From Owenia fusiformis (Eukaryota > Annelida > Polychaeta > Sabellida > Oweniidae), in contig CAIIXF020000006.1 in assembly GCA_903813345.2 (NCBI GenBank), positions 804,001 to 868,000 on the forward strand: a DNA stretch of 64,000 nucleotides. The letters run 5' to 3'. Of this stretch, positions 1 through 13,500 are shown one piece after another (the first letter of the stretch is position 1; every line of letters starts with the position of its first letter). The translations under genes were made by a program, and so were the position numbers. The notes under the pieces were generated by a model. It searched no databases and was not told where the DNA came from. It saw only the letters and a list, made by a program, of their open reading frames with translations.

Positions 1-135
1 ATTTGAGTTTGGCTAAATCAGAGCTGGTATGGATTGAGTGGATTCCAACTGATGCAGGGCGTTCCAATTCAAACTGTCCCGCAATTTGCATATTTGTAAC
101 GTATTTGCTGAAGAAATTGAAGTCACGCCTGTTTT

Positions 136-164
136 ATTTGCATGACAGATTATGTCATGCAAAT
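136..164. promoter_or_regulatory. Perfect palindrome with two octamer (POU-type) motifs
   Basis: Arms ATTTGCATGACA (136-147) and TGTCATGCAAAT (153-164) are exact reverse complements around a 5-nt centre. Each arm carries the octamer ATTTGCAT/ATGCAAAT known as a POU-domain (Oct) binding site. It lies about 1 kb before the NSP start codon. A regulatory role is inferred only from motif and position. Confidence 0.3.
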
Positions 165-360
165 ATGCATTTTTTTTTTATTATAATGTCAATCAGAAAT
201 ATTTTTTGGAGAAGAACATCCAAAATATGAATGCCAAAAAAAAGTACGCAGAATTTCGTTTGGAATTTTCATACGAATTACGAATTGTGTATATGTCATG
301 CTTGCAAGGAGGATTGGCTCCCAGGGTTCCAACTTGATATTCTCCAACGATATATGGAGA

Positions 361-606
361 TCATAGGCGATGGGTGCGATCACCCCCCCCCCCCCATAAC
401 CATTAAAAATATAAAAATATAACCATGAGATAAAAGAAGAAAAGAGCTTTAAAATGCTTTTCATTTGAAGCTTCTAGCTCAATTTTTGTAAAATTCAAGA
501 TAAATCTTAATTTTTTGGCTTGTTTATGCCACAATCGCACCCCCCTGACTGAAAACCAATATTTTAGCGATCGCACCCCCCTGACTGAAAGTCAGCTACG
601 CCCCTG
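361..606. repeat. C-rich repeat fragment, probable end of a MITE
   Basis: The 20-mer GATCGCACCCCCCTGACTGA and a close variant (AATCGCACCCCCCTGACTGA) occur about 40 bp apart (532-590), and a related GGGTGCGATCACC followed by a C-run lies at 373-395. The block ends in GCTACGCCCCTGG (594-606). On the other strand this reads CCAGGGGCGTAGC, resembling the ends of common short terminal-inverted-repeat elements of animal genomes. The other end was not found, so the limits are approximate. Confidence 0.35.
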
Positions 607-1120
607 GAGATGTTGTGATTACAAAATTTGAATTCAAACAGCCGTCATTTTATTCACTTCAGAATTTGAAAATTGGGAATTTTGGTCTTATTTCCAAAGA
701 AGTGATTGAGATATTGGTTTAAATCTTTAGTAGTTGATCATGGATTTATAGTCAGTTTATATGATTTCAGAAAATAATGAAATCCTGACATTTACATTGA
801 TTGAAAATATGGAGTTGTGTCCTTGGGAACTAATCCCCCTTAATATGAACAGAAAATAGCAAGAATAATTTCACAAGAATAATTTTGACACTTAGAGTCT
901 TAGATATATATTGTATCTCAAGTTCTTCCAAAGGGCCAACTTCATTTTCTGTTTGACTGTTTCTATAAAGCCCATATATTCCAAAGCCTGTAGATTCAGT
1001 TGATTTTGTTCTTATTTTAGGCCCTATCAAATGTGACATAACAAGCATGGAATAACACTGTACCATCTGCAGAACAATTTAGTCAACAAAAATAACCAAG
1101 CACACAAACCTTAAATCAAA

Positions 1121-1545
1121 ATGAGCAGTCCTGGATTTGGACTAAAGATCGGCTTGGACACCTGGCTGAAAACACTAGGATTAGAAGAGTATATCGAGAC
1201 TTTTAAAGAATTTGATAGTTTACAGGTAGGCCTAATTTAAGCTTCAAGATCTAAAGTTTAAGTCTGAATCATGCATGATTTAAATTAAGTGACTTATTCA
1301 CAAAGGTGTTTATATCCATGGTTTATTTTAATCCTGTTTTTATTTTGTAATCTGGTATAACCACATACTGTATAGGGATAGTGATTTGAAGCAAGTGTAT
1401 ATTTACAGTGGTGCTTTATGTTTGTCATTTTAGGAGGTGCTACCATTGACGGAAAAACAACTTAAGGAGCTAGGAATCAACAATGGCGCTGCACGAGCCA
1501 AGATGGTGTCAAGTTTGAATATACTCAATGAAAAACTCAAAAAAC
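1121..1545 (+). CDS. BCAR3: Exons 1-2 of the NSP gene: SAM domain
   Basis: Exon 1 (1121-1225, 35 codons, donor CAG|GTAGGC) and exon 2 (1434-1545, acceptor TTTTAG, donor AAAC|GTAAGT) together encode about 72 residues that read as one SAM domain: LDTWLKTLGLEEYIETFKEF, then PLTEKQLKELGIN and GAARAKMVSSLNIL. These fit the SAM pattern WLxxLGLxxY...LTxxxLxxLGI...GxRxK. Exon 2 ends in phase 1, exactly fitting the SH2 exon at 11552 (codon C|GG, Arg). SAM domains mediate self- or hetero-association. Direct joining to the SH2 exon is inferred from phase, not shown by a transcript; an alternative promoter inside the intron is possible, because ATG 11560 is in frame. Confidence 0.75.
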
Positions 1546-4500
1546 GTAAGTACATGTACTGTATAGATCTACTACTTTACAAAGTGAGTGTTGGGAAAGC
1601 TGTTTAAGGTGGATGCTACATGGACTGGGTAAGGTCTTGACATACACAGGTGTTGTGTTCACATAAAAAGGTTCCCATAACAAGGGTGTCTGGAAATCCA
1701 GAATGTGATTGAGAACAGTTAAAGATGTTCTAGTCTTGTTAAAGCCCTTGTGGCTCCCACCCAACTCCACACCTCCCCACAAGCTGGTGTTGAAGAAAAT
1801 AAGAGGGGGTCCAGAGACTTGAAGCAAGACTTAAGATGTACTCAAATATACATATCACTGTATTCATATTATTTAATAGCCTATATTACATATATGAGAA
1901 TCCAATAAAGGTCAACCACCATTTTATATAGTCAAAGTCATTTGAAAAGGAATACTTTTAAAATCAGTAATCTTTATTGTTTCAAAAAATTAGAATGCAT
2001 TTAAATAAGTCTCTGAAAATCCATTTATTGAGGAGTTCCCAGGCAAAGGTTCACTTTCATTGGCCAATTACATTTGTTTTTTTCACTTTAGAATAATAAA
2101 TGGTAATCCCCTCTGTATGCTTGCATGTCAGGGACAGTATAGTCATAGTTCAATATTATCATCCCAAGATGGAATTGAAACAATAGTGAATTAATATTGA
2201 TTTACTAAATAAAGGCTCGGTTGGGGATATGAATCACATATCAACAGAAAACAATCCAGTCATTTTTTGTCTGATTGTTAGGCTAAAAAAATAGGAATTA
2301 TTAAATTATATTGAATTTTCAATTATTTGTTAATTATGATTTTAAGTAATTATGAGCATTAAATACATGTATTCCTAAAATGGGTTGAATAAATAATTCT
2401 TTCAAAACGTTTTAACATTGGCCTCTGATAGCAACTGGCTTCATTTATTGATCAATCTCAAATGTAATGTCAATTGGTATTTGTTTAAACTCTTATCTTG
2501 ATAAACACTATCTCAATGTTAAGTAATGTACTACTGTTTAGTAATAGTAAGTTTTGATGCTAAGATCTTAATGACCCCAAAAGAAGCTTTAATGTCCCTT
2601 TGTTGGTGTTTGAATTAAGAAATATAGACCGATGAGCAGGTACTATATTGATGAATACATACCGCAGGGCTAGGCACAAACATTTTCTGTATCCGGTATG
2701 ACTGAAGGGAGTGAGGGGTTCAAAAGCTTTTGTGCCTATCCCTAAAGTTTGTATTCTTCGATATAACACCTGCTCTGAGGTCTATATTATGATTCGAACA
2801 TGAAACTCACCAAAATTTTTCGAATATTCATTATGGGCTGGCATGATTACCACGGCCCACCATTTATAGAAGGCATGAATACTGTTATGTTCGAATATAA
2901 ATTAAATACCAGCTAATTATGAAGGCAAAAAATTCTATGATTTCAATTCTGATTTAGTTGCAAAATTTTGATTGTTCTCATCTGGTGATGGTTATATAAA
3001 AGGATTACCGTATCTTTAATTCAAAAAGTGTAGACACTGAAGATGATTCAGATGAAGCTTTCTTTTAAGGAAGCAAACTTTTGAAAAGGGTACTTCCCAA
3101 ACTATGATGAATAATGTCTACAGTAGGTGTATTTTCTGAAGTACCCTCCATGTCACTTTTTGTTAACGGAGTGGGGAGAATGGGGTGGTGATTGATCAAT
3201 GAATGATTCAAACTCAAATGCATTTTGAGAAAGTACTGACAAGTCAGAAAAAACTTCAATGATCGCAAATGGTATTACTTGTACTACCTGTAAACTTGGT
3301 TTTAACTCTCACCTGTAAACTTGGTTTTGCCTCTCATCACTTATACCACCAGTGTAAAACACATAAATTAGATTTCAGGTCAAATGAACAAGTTTGTTAC
3401 CAAAACAAGTCATAAAATATGTTTTCTTAAGTTTAACTGTTTGTTGTTTCAATGAGTTTACCCTCTGGAAAAATAATACAGTACTAATGAAAATGATCAT
3501 CGATTTAAATTAGTGTACAGTAGTAATCAGTTGTATATGAACATACATGTTGACATCTTAAACTATTTTCTCATGTACTTATTTTAACACGTTTTGACTT
3601 TAGGTAGTAAATTAACACATATATATTTTGAATATGTTGACAATGCAAAAAATAACCTCAATTATTTTGCTGTTGACTTTGGAGTGACATGCTATCTGTA
3701 AATCTGTATTTGCATAAAAGTGAATAGTTCAAGTATCATAAATCAAGAGGAGATCATAAAAGGGTAATCATCTCAATGAAACAAGAATAAAAGTTCAATT
3801 AAGTTGTATTTAAACAAATATACTGCATTTTGAAATTACATTTAACTTGTATGAATGGCAAAGGTTGCCCTTGGAGGCTTGAAAGTAGCTTAGAAAAATA
3901 TCAACTTTGTGATCGATTTTCTTGTTGTTCATAATGCCAAGTAATGAAGATGTCAAAAATTATGTTAAAATTGAATCAAGATGTGGTGTCAGATTTTCTC
4001 CTTGCAGTCATACAATATGTTTAATATACAATATATTTTGAAGACATCTACAGTTAAACCTGTCTAATCCATTTCCAACTGCCAAAAGTGTTTTAGATTA
4101 GCATGTCTTCAGATTTCAAGGTACTATATGAGTGTGTAGGAGATAACAAAATTAGGACCCAGAAAATGTGTCCACATTGAGAGGTGTTCAGATAAGAGAG
4201 TTGTTCAGATATACAGGTTTCACTGTATAAAAATACCCGAGTCTGAATGTTATATTTTTTTCACATAGTGACATTAACATCCACTTTCTCTTTCCTTTCA
4301 TCTATCGACTGATGTGATAGGTAAGAGGTCTGGTAAATAAGAAGGAAAATATCATGACATTAGCTTTTCCTACCAAAACACTATTCTTTGGGTGGTGATA
4401 GAAAATAGATATTGTATTACTTCAGCACTTTACTGAGACAAAAAGTACTTGGTATTTACATTAAGAGCATTAGAAGCAAAGCTCTATCACACATAAGTAC

Positions 4501-7500
4501 ACCCAGTAAGAAATGTTTTACTTCACCCAAGGTTACTTCAATAAATCTTAGACATGTCAGTATTGAACTGCTGAGAATGTTAAAAAATAATTTGTTAACC
4601 CTGAAACTCTGAAGTGTTCTGAAGTATGGGATGTCGCTATTTTAGAGAGGATACTGGTATTCATGAATGAAATTCTAAACTCTTATATTCAATAATCTTA
4701 GATCCCCACATCCTTTATAGCGGATTATTCCTTGAATTTAACCACAATCGGTAAATAAATAAAAAATAAAGATTGAAGAAGGAAGTATTAGCAAGTATTT
4801 GAACTGAATTTCATCATGTTCCCTAGCTCTCATGTTTGCTATTTTTAAAACTGGAATTAAGAACAACATTTTGACTGTATGCCTGTTTTCCTTAGGCTTG
4901 CACATAGAGTTTACAGAATAATTGCATCAAATCACAATCCTGACAAGGCCTTATCTTTGACTTGTTGCTTTTGGTTCTAAGGGTTTTATCAAGGATTTTT
5001 ATCTTGTTAATTGTGTTGAAGTTATGTAATGTTACATTGAAAGTATCAGGTCCGAATCCAAGCTGTTTCTTGATAGACCCACAGCAAAATACCAAGAATG
5101 TGTATCAATATTATGGTATGTTAATTAATTTGTGATGGAAATTTTGTCTAGTAATAGAACATACCACCGACTACCAAGGTCATTGGGAGTCAGTTTTCAT
5201 AAAATACTTCAACTGAAAATCAGTGATATCATTATGCTTCTGCAAGCCCCCTCCCCCTCCCCCTCCCCCTGGATGTCAGCCAAAGCTCATATATATATCA
5301 AATTGATATTTACGTTATTTGGGGATGGTGTCAAGTCATATAGCAAAATAAACTTTGTTTTCCAGACAGTCATCATTTGAAAACATTATTTGTTTTTTTG
5401 TATTCATGTTTTTTGAAGACCAGTGTAAAATTGATATTGCTTTAACTGCATTCTCTCAACAGTTCATTTGAGACTGAAATGAACATAACATAGCTAGATG
5501 ATTAACTTAGCCTTGCCTAAAACTCCTGCCCGAAATCAAGTCAATTCTCACAATTTAGTCCAGCATCATTGTGAAAATTGTATTTTGCAAAACAGTAGAT
5601 CATGCAGAACCAAATAGTCTTATTTTCAAATATGCGTGTGTTGCATGTTTTTGCAAACATAATCACAGTTAAATGACTTAAGCGTACCTTATACAAGCTC
5701 TGATATACATGAACAACAAGCAATTTTCACTGTTGAAAATCATCTCCCCGCTGTGTGTAATTGGAGTTAAGAATCACAAGTCTCTGGTCTCTGTTTTATT
5801 TTGGCACAGTATACAGAACTCATAGCCAAGTTATTGGTATATACAACAATACATGCAATGCTTGAATAATCAAATTAAATCAAACCTGTTTTCCTAAATA
5901 TTTGCATATTGTGATAATATCTTACTACTGTAAATTATTTATTCTATTGAAGTTGTTATTTGATAATATTTTGGAGGTTACTTTGGTCTTCACATCTTTC
6001 TGTACAAACAGGTTTGTATCTCAGTTATAAGTTAGGTTCATAACTATACATGTTTTTGAGGGTTGATGTATATTTTGAGTTGAATACGACAAGTGTTTTT
6101 TAGTTAAAGTTTAATTGAAGAAGGTAAGTTTCTTTGAGGTCACTTACATGTACAATATTTCAAAATATATTGTTATTTGTAATATTTTGATGTGAAATCA
6201 TTTTTTCAAATACTTTAATAGCTGAAACTGTGGCACAAAGTTTCTTTAACATGTACCTGTATAATGTGCACAGTACTTTGACTACAAATACGAGGCAATA
6301 ACCTATTTACTTATAACATTATGAACCTCTGAGACCAGTTTATGATATTTTGAAAGCATTGTAAATAAATGCAAGCATAGCATGTAAAATGAATGGAGTA
6401 GTTGATAACGTAAATATCTTGAATTCAACCTTGCTGTGAGTGACGCTGACGCAGTAACCAATAATGCCAGGAGTTCTAATCAGCAATTAACGATGTACCA
6501 TATGTCATTGTGACAACCTCTGGCAGTTATAGATTTTAAAAAACATATTGACGTTAAAGTGTATGATGTCAAGTATAGCACCACGTCAGTTCAGCATTAA
6601 AACTGTAAATACATCGTAGATAGATAATGATGTTTTGATTCCAGTAATAAAAAGAACTGTAAAAACTGGCAGTTTTGAATATGTCTATAATTATTTGGGG
6701 TTAAGTTTTTTTATTGTCAGCTCATTGGTAAGAATATTTTTTTCATATTGATTATTCAACTACATGTTGATTATTCTACTACAAAATTCACAGAACTGAG
6801 GAAGACAATATAGGCCATAAGTCAGGGGAATGAATACATTGGAATAAATTTTTAGCTTTTGGGAATATCTCTCAATTTCTCATTTTAGAGTTACTTTTGA
6901 AAATATATAATGGCTTTTCATTAAAAAATTGAAAGAACAGATCTTATCATGTCACCCAATTTTTTATACTTGAAAAATGCTGGTGATTGTAACAATTGTA
7001 TTTGTCTATAGCCTTGTTACTGGATTCAAGATAACATTCCTATTGTATTACTAAGAGTAAGAAGGATACTGTGTTCTTACAAAATTACCATAAAATAATG
7101 GCACAGTCATGTTACATTGAGGAGTCATCGTGGAAAGATCCAGATGGTTTTGAGGGTATGATAATAATACTCTTCTGCCACGACTGTGGGATTAGTGATA
7201 AAAGAAAGATAAATGAGCTTTTAGTTATCTGTCGAGACAAATTGCAAAAGCAATTTGAAAATATATTACGAAAATGATCTCTGTCCTCGTTAGAACAATT
7301 ATATATCCCTCTCAAAATGTTTCATTGTGAAATGTCAGTCATATAAGTCCTATTATTCAACAAATACAAAACAAGAAGATTTCAACATATGTTTCTCTAT
7401 GCATTATATTTTTAAAGTGACAACTGCAGAATAAAAGTAAATGATTAACATAATCCAAATACATATATGTATAATATATTCAGGCCCGTAGTCAGGATTT

Positions 7501-10500
7501 GCAAAGGGGGGGGGGTTCACTTTTTGAAAATTTCCAGGGGTGTTCACTTTCAATAACTTTGCCCTGAAAAATAGCCGAAATCACTCAGAATGAAAAAACT
7601 GCATGATTCTAACCCCCCCTTGGCTACGGGCCTGATGTTGACTTGAGAAGAGACATAGTAAAACTGAGACAAAAGGCATAAGATATCTGTACTTCACTAG
7701 TAAGTGTGTTATGTGAGACTATGAGATGTCATTTTGCTTTAGTAAGTAGCCACATCAACTACTGTATATCCCATGCAATTGTCTCCTCAAGGAGAAGCTT
7801 TTCAGCTCCACCTCACTCCCCTGGCATTTGTCTTTTTCGTATTTGAAGTATATCTATGTTCTCATTTGTATGGTGACAAGAGGAGGGAATAAGCACTCAT
7901 AATACCTTGATCCCAGATGTAGACCAATGGAAATGAGGATCATCTTTCCATGTAATTAAGATCAAGTGATTTGTGATTATTTCCCCCTTTTGGTGATGCC
8001 AAGGAACATTTTTACAGATAGTTTCTTACAATGATTTGGTCCTTGAGAGATCTGAACATGGATGCTAACAACAAATTATGTCTCAAATAAGTCCAAAAAT
8101 CATCCCACCTGTGCCCACCTAAAATCTATTTCATGAATTAAACTAAAAATGTTTTAAATATAGTATAAAATACTTGGTTTATCCCGAATGTATCCTTGTT
8201 GAATATTCACCAAATAATTCTTTATGTAAGAGTAGGATATGAGCATAAATCTTGAATAAATACATAAATGTGTAAACTTTAACTTCAATGCCAGAGTCAC
8301 TCAGTGCCACATATGGTAGGAACATGGTCAACATGACTTCTGCAAATGTTATGAATTGAGTTTTTGAAAAAAACATGATTTTTACAAGGAAAATACTTTT
8401 AATTTGAAAATGACAATAAAAATGGAGGAATGGGTCAGTCTAGAATAATGGTTTCAGCTTAATTTTCATCTCTTTGAAAGAGGATGCTTCATTTGTTTTG
8501 TTTACTATTAGGTTTTCTGGCCATTCATACCAAGTTACACAGTCATATTCTCCAGAGATACATATGGGTCCATCTGAGTATGTCCCAAACACGCTACCCT
8601 GTCCCCCACAGGCCCCATACCACCATGGGCCTAAATGGTACACTGCACAGTTACCTGATGATTTGTCATTATCATTATCCTTTGTTGTGAACTGCATATG
8701 ATTGCTTGCACTCATCGAGTCCCCTGCAGTGCCTGTATAGCCATCAATATTTAACCTGTATTTATCCGTCTCATCTCTGATATCAAAAGTGGTATATTCA
8801 GCGTATCTTACCTCTCCTGCTGACGTCTCAGTCTCATTGTCCCATCTTGTCAGTTCAAATCTAGCTTTATATCGTTTCTGCTGCAACATTGACACTATAT
8901 TATCCAAGCCAAGGAAGTATTCCCCAAGAATATTCCCAAATCCATTTTTATATGAATTCCAAAGGAGTTCAAAACTCTGACTTCCGTCAAACCTATTGGC
9001 TATGATAAGCCATTCATCTTCGCATCGAGCTACAAATCGTCTGTTTTCTCTTGTCTGTACAATGATCAAACCATTGCTTTGTCCCAAGCAATCCTTCCCG
9101 ACTGGAACATTTCTGGTGTCTGGATTGGACACATCCGTTTCAGGATCTGGTATATCGATCTTGGTATCTTCTTGGGCTGGAATTGGTAGAAAGGATCATT
9201 TAGAAGACTGTAGTGGATGATATTATTACTACAATATTTATTGTTTATTTATAGAAACAATCATTATAATAATTGAAAAATGTGTCAATTTAAATTATTG
9301 TATATTCAGTAATATTGTTAAAGGCCCCTTATAAAGTTTAAACCCCTTGGGTTATATTGAAGTCGAAGTTCTACATGGAATAATTAAGTTCATACCTTTG
9401 CTTTGGTTAGCTAGATTATGTTCAAGCTTATCTAGTATAAGATTTGTCTGATTGTTCAGCTTAACCAGCTCCTTGTTTAGACCAGTTATATCTCCAGTCA
9501 AGCCATCCAGTATACCTTCTTGATCTCCTATTTGTTAATAAAAATAATAGGTTTCAAAATAATAAAGTTATTAGTGGACTTGAATCTAGGCTTTTATTCC
9601 AAAATAACATTTTTTCCTTGTGAAATAAACAGGGAATAAAGTTGATATTCAAAAAATCCCTTATCAGATCCCGTATCAGCCAAAATCCCGTATCAGATCC
9701 CGTATTTAATCCTGCATGAGCCAAAATCCCGTATCAGATCCTGTATTTGAACTCTTACCAGGGATTTATCTTGATTTCTTTTCGTTCAATTTTAAAACTT
9801 GTTCATAAAGTTGAGAATGTTGGATAACTCTAATTGTATTATTATGTGTCAACATCATTGGACAGTCAAACTGGAAAATGAATAATTTTCAGAAAAAGTT
9901 TCATGGAATAAATGAAGCGTATGTCGTGATGGAATATGAATTTTTTCCTCAAGAAAATATGATATTGGCCTCAGAAAATATCATATTGACACTTGGCCTC
10001 GGTCAATATGATATTTTCCTTGGCCAATATCATATTTCCCTCGAAATAAAATCCATATTCCATTCTTCCCATTAAATAAGCTCTACTAGTATTATATTTA
10101 GAGGGATATTGAATATGATACTGACCAAAGAATCTAAGTATACCTTAAGTTGCAAATTATGAAGAAAATTAAAACATCTCTTACGATTTTGAAAAAAAAG
10201 CTAACCATTGAAGAATCCTCCAACTGCCATTCCTGTTACTAAACACACTCCTAGCAGAATCAGAATCACTATCACGGCTATTACAATCAACATCCCTCTT
10301 TTGTTGGATGATCCTTTCTTTAATATCACCCTCTCCTCAGGTTGACTCCTATTTGTAACTTTTCTGTTGGAATAAGCATCTATTGTTTCATCCAATGTTG
10401 TGTAGACATCGTTGTCTTCCTTTGTTTGGCTTATTTGTGGTTTGTGTGTCATCTCGATTGGCAACATATACCCAGTAGAATTTCTTGCGTTGTCTGGACT

Positions 10501-13500
10501 ATTTGCTGCCATTTTGTTATATGAACTACGTATTTAAAATCACCTTAATTAATTATTACATTCCTGCCAACTGCAATATGTTCAAAACTGAATGGTAAAA
10601 CCAGTGCATGAAGGGGAATGACTGATTTTTCATTTGTAAGAAACACCCAAGAGATGAAAGAAAACTTTTTATTAAAGTATTAGATTATTATTATTAAATT
10701 ATTATTAGTTAAAAAGTGTATGTAACTTCCTCGGAACAACTTGTTGATTTCCTCGAATTTATTTATTCTCATTGCCCTATTGGGCAGTTGTGTACAAGGC
10801 AACCATTGATTCAAACATAAAAAGTATTTAATCATTAAAAAGGGGAATTCTGGATTTCACCTTTGTTCCTTCAATTGACCTTGATCGATTAATAATCTTG
10901 TATGGACTATGGACTGTCTTGACCTGCTATAAAATTTATAGCAAAATATTTATAGTATAGATATTCTATTAATTATATAGAATTTTTTTACCACAAGCAA
11001 TTTTAAAAACAGCTTAGCTGGCAAATGAAAACTTCCTTGTTAGAAATTAATAATATTAGTATTCAATTCAATATTGTGTGAGATGGAGGATTGGATTAGG
11101 CCTTTGGAAAGTGCATTTGACACCATGAATAGTAGTATAATTGACAATCTGGAAAGACTGGTAAAACTAATACAAATATAGGTTCAAGAAAACTGGGCAT
11201 GTACAGGTGTGATACTATACATTATTATATTATATGCATTGTTGATGTGGAAATGTCAGCCTGTTCTGTAGCTCAGTGGTAGAGCACTTGTCTGGAAAGC
11301 AAGGGGTTGTGGCTTTGATCCCCACTGGGATGAAGTTTTCATATCAGCCCTTATACAGTAATATTAATTAGATATTATAAACTCACCTGACGAAAAGGTA
11401 CCACAAAACAAGAGCTGTGAAAAAATTATTAATTTCTATTCTATTTAGGTTGTTAAAAGTCCTAGAAAGTTCTGAATAGTTCAGATCAATTACATGTAAT
11501 TTTTAATCTGCTTGACTTTATGATTACATATATGAATTTTTATTCTTTCAGGGGACACCATGAGGCAGTCTACCGCTTTAGCAAGTCACAATTCTGACTA
11601 TGACTTCAGGAATATATCACAGGACAAACTTCGGAAAGACCTCGGAACAGAACTTTCTATGGATAGTTCCCATATGTGCAGTTTTGCTTGGTTCCATGGA
11701 AGCATACCCCGACAAAAGGCAGAAAATTTACTTCAAAAACAGGGTGATTTTTTAATCCGAGAAAGTAGCTCAAACCCTGGAGATTATGTATTAACTTGTA
11801 AATGGCAGGGAAATAAGCTCCACTTTATGGTGAATAAACAAGTTTATAATATTAATACACCATATATGTCAGTGCAATATCAGTTTGAGGATGATTTATT
11901 TGATTCAGTTCCTGCCTTGATAAATTTCTATGTTGCAAATAGGAAAATTGTGTCTTCATCATCTGGTGCTATAATTGCTCAACCTCTGAACAGATCAGTA
12001 CCATTGAGTTACTATGATAAAAACTATGCATCTCTATGCAGTGAAGAAGCTGGAGGAAATTATTCCACTCTAAAAAATAGTCCTAAAAGTAGTCCCCATA
12101 GAACCCCTACTAGTACTCCCCCTATGAACAGAAAGATACCTACACGGTCAGGAAGTCAGCCATTATTAAGTATTGATGAGGATTTTCAAAATCGTCATAT
12201 GTCTCGTCATGGTAGCTTGCCTATGATTAGTCAACAGCAAACTTCTTCTGAAAATTCTAATTCCAACAACCAATCAAAATCATTGACACATCATTATAGA
12301 TCTGGAAGTGAACCCAATCTTAACCCAGGAACAATGGGGATGAATATTGTCAATAAACCTGTATCAAACTTGAAAACCACAAACTGTGGATCTGATAGTG
12401 AACTTACAAAGCCAGCTCCTCCCAAACCTAGTCGAGTACCATCTATTAAAATTACAGCAACCAGGCCTAGAGTACAAGTCAGGAATAAGGCTCTGTATGA
12501 TATTGAATATGAGCAGCAGGATTATACACAATATGAAAGTGTGAAAACTTTCCCAAAAGATTTAACACCATCTAAGGCAGCACCATTATCCAAAACTTAC
12601 AAACAACCATCAGAGCCCCCTGGTGAGAGTGATTATGATAACAACTTTGGGGCAAAAATTGAATATGAAGACGAAACAGATGATTATGATGTTCCAAAAT
12701 CACCAAATAAAATCATAATAACTGAAAGCAAAATGTCTGTAAAAGATCTGGAGAGACAAGATAGTGGGATGGATTATGATGAGATTGACGAAGAGGATAT
12801 TTATGATACCCCTCCTTCCCCTAAGTTTACTATTCCTAGTCTGAAGTCACCATCCAAGCTCCAACTATCAACATTCAAGAGTACATTGTTACCACCTAAC
12901 AATAAACCTCTAGAGGGACCCGTTCTACTAAAGGTAATGAACCATACATGTATCTAATTTTTTCACAACTTGTGTCATATTGTTATGATCTCTAACCTTT
13001 TTATGGAGGATGTCCAGTGTTCAGAGTCAGCAACAAATGGTATGTGGTGGCATTTTGCATGTCAGTGCCTTGTTTTATTATTGTAATTTAATTACAATGA
13101 TGAATTTAGATGGGGTAGAAATACCTGATGACCTCCTTAAATTCAGAATTTCTTAAGTATATACTGCTCTTAGCTATAATGTTTCCCATAGATTTAGAAT
13201 TAGGAATTCCCTGAATTAGAATATTTAATCAAAGAGACCCTTCAATATTTCTTTAATGCAGCCACCCTTGAATATCTTATTTTTTACTATATAATGAGAA
13301 TATTCATATTAATACATTATAGACCAGGCAAATGCTGTTGAGTAAATCTCCTGGAGTTCTGTCTGGCCATATAACATACCAGGATTCCCATCTGCTAAGC
13401 CTGTGGGGTGAGGATCTAGGCGTGGGGGTCAGATCAGGACTTGAACTATTCACTCTACCCCAAGGCAGCCAACTTCGAGTTGACATAATTGAAAGGTAAA

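Larger units (their letters stand above)
1..1120. other. 5' flank of the NSP adaptor gene
   Basis: No coding region is supported here. The stretch contains a perfect 12-bp inverted repeat at 136-164, a C-run plus paired C-rich words at 380-606, and AT-rich sequence. An in-frame TAA at 1112-1114 directly precedes the chosen ATG at 1121, so the NSP protein does not extend upstream in this exon. The 5' UTR and promoter must lie here, or further upstream if there is a noncoding first exon; I cannot place a TSS. Confidence 0.5.
1546..8439. other. First part of the large NSP intron 2
   Basis: AT-rich intronic DNA with no supported exon. It holds a pogo-like MITE (4049-4228), a pyrimidine-rich CCCCCT microsatellite (5249-5272) and a short terminal-inverted-repeat element (7481-7634). 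A 68-codon open frame at 7071-7277 has no recognisable domain and was not accepted as a gene. Confidence 0.5.

Noticed and set aside
7071-7277. 68-codon open frame in the NSP intron
   Set aside because: No recognisable domain, a comparable frame exists on the other strand, and there is no splice or conservation support.
11262-11332. Functional tRNA gene
   Set aside because: Mismatched T stem, wobble-only acceptor, and GGA anticodon without the serine-type long variable arm.
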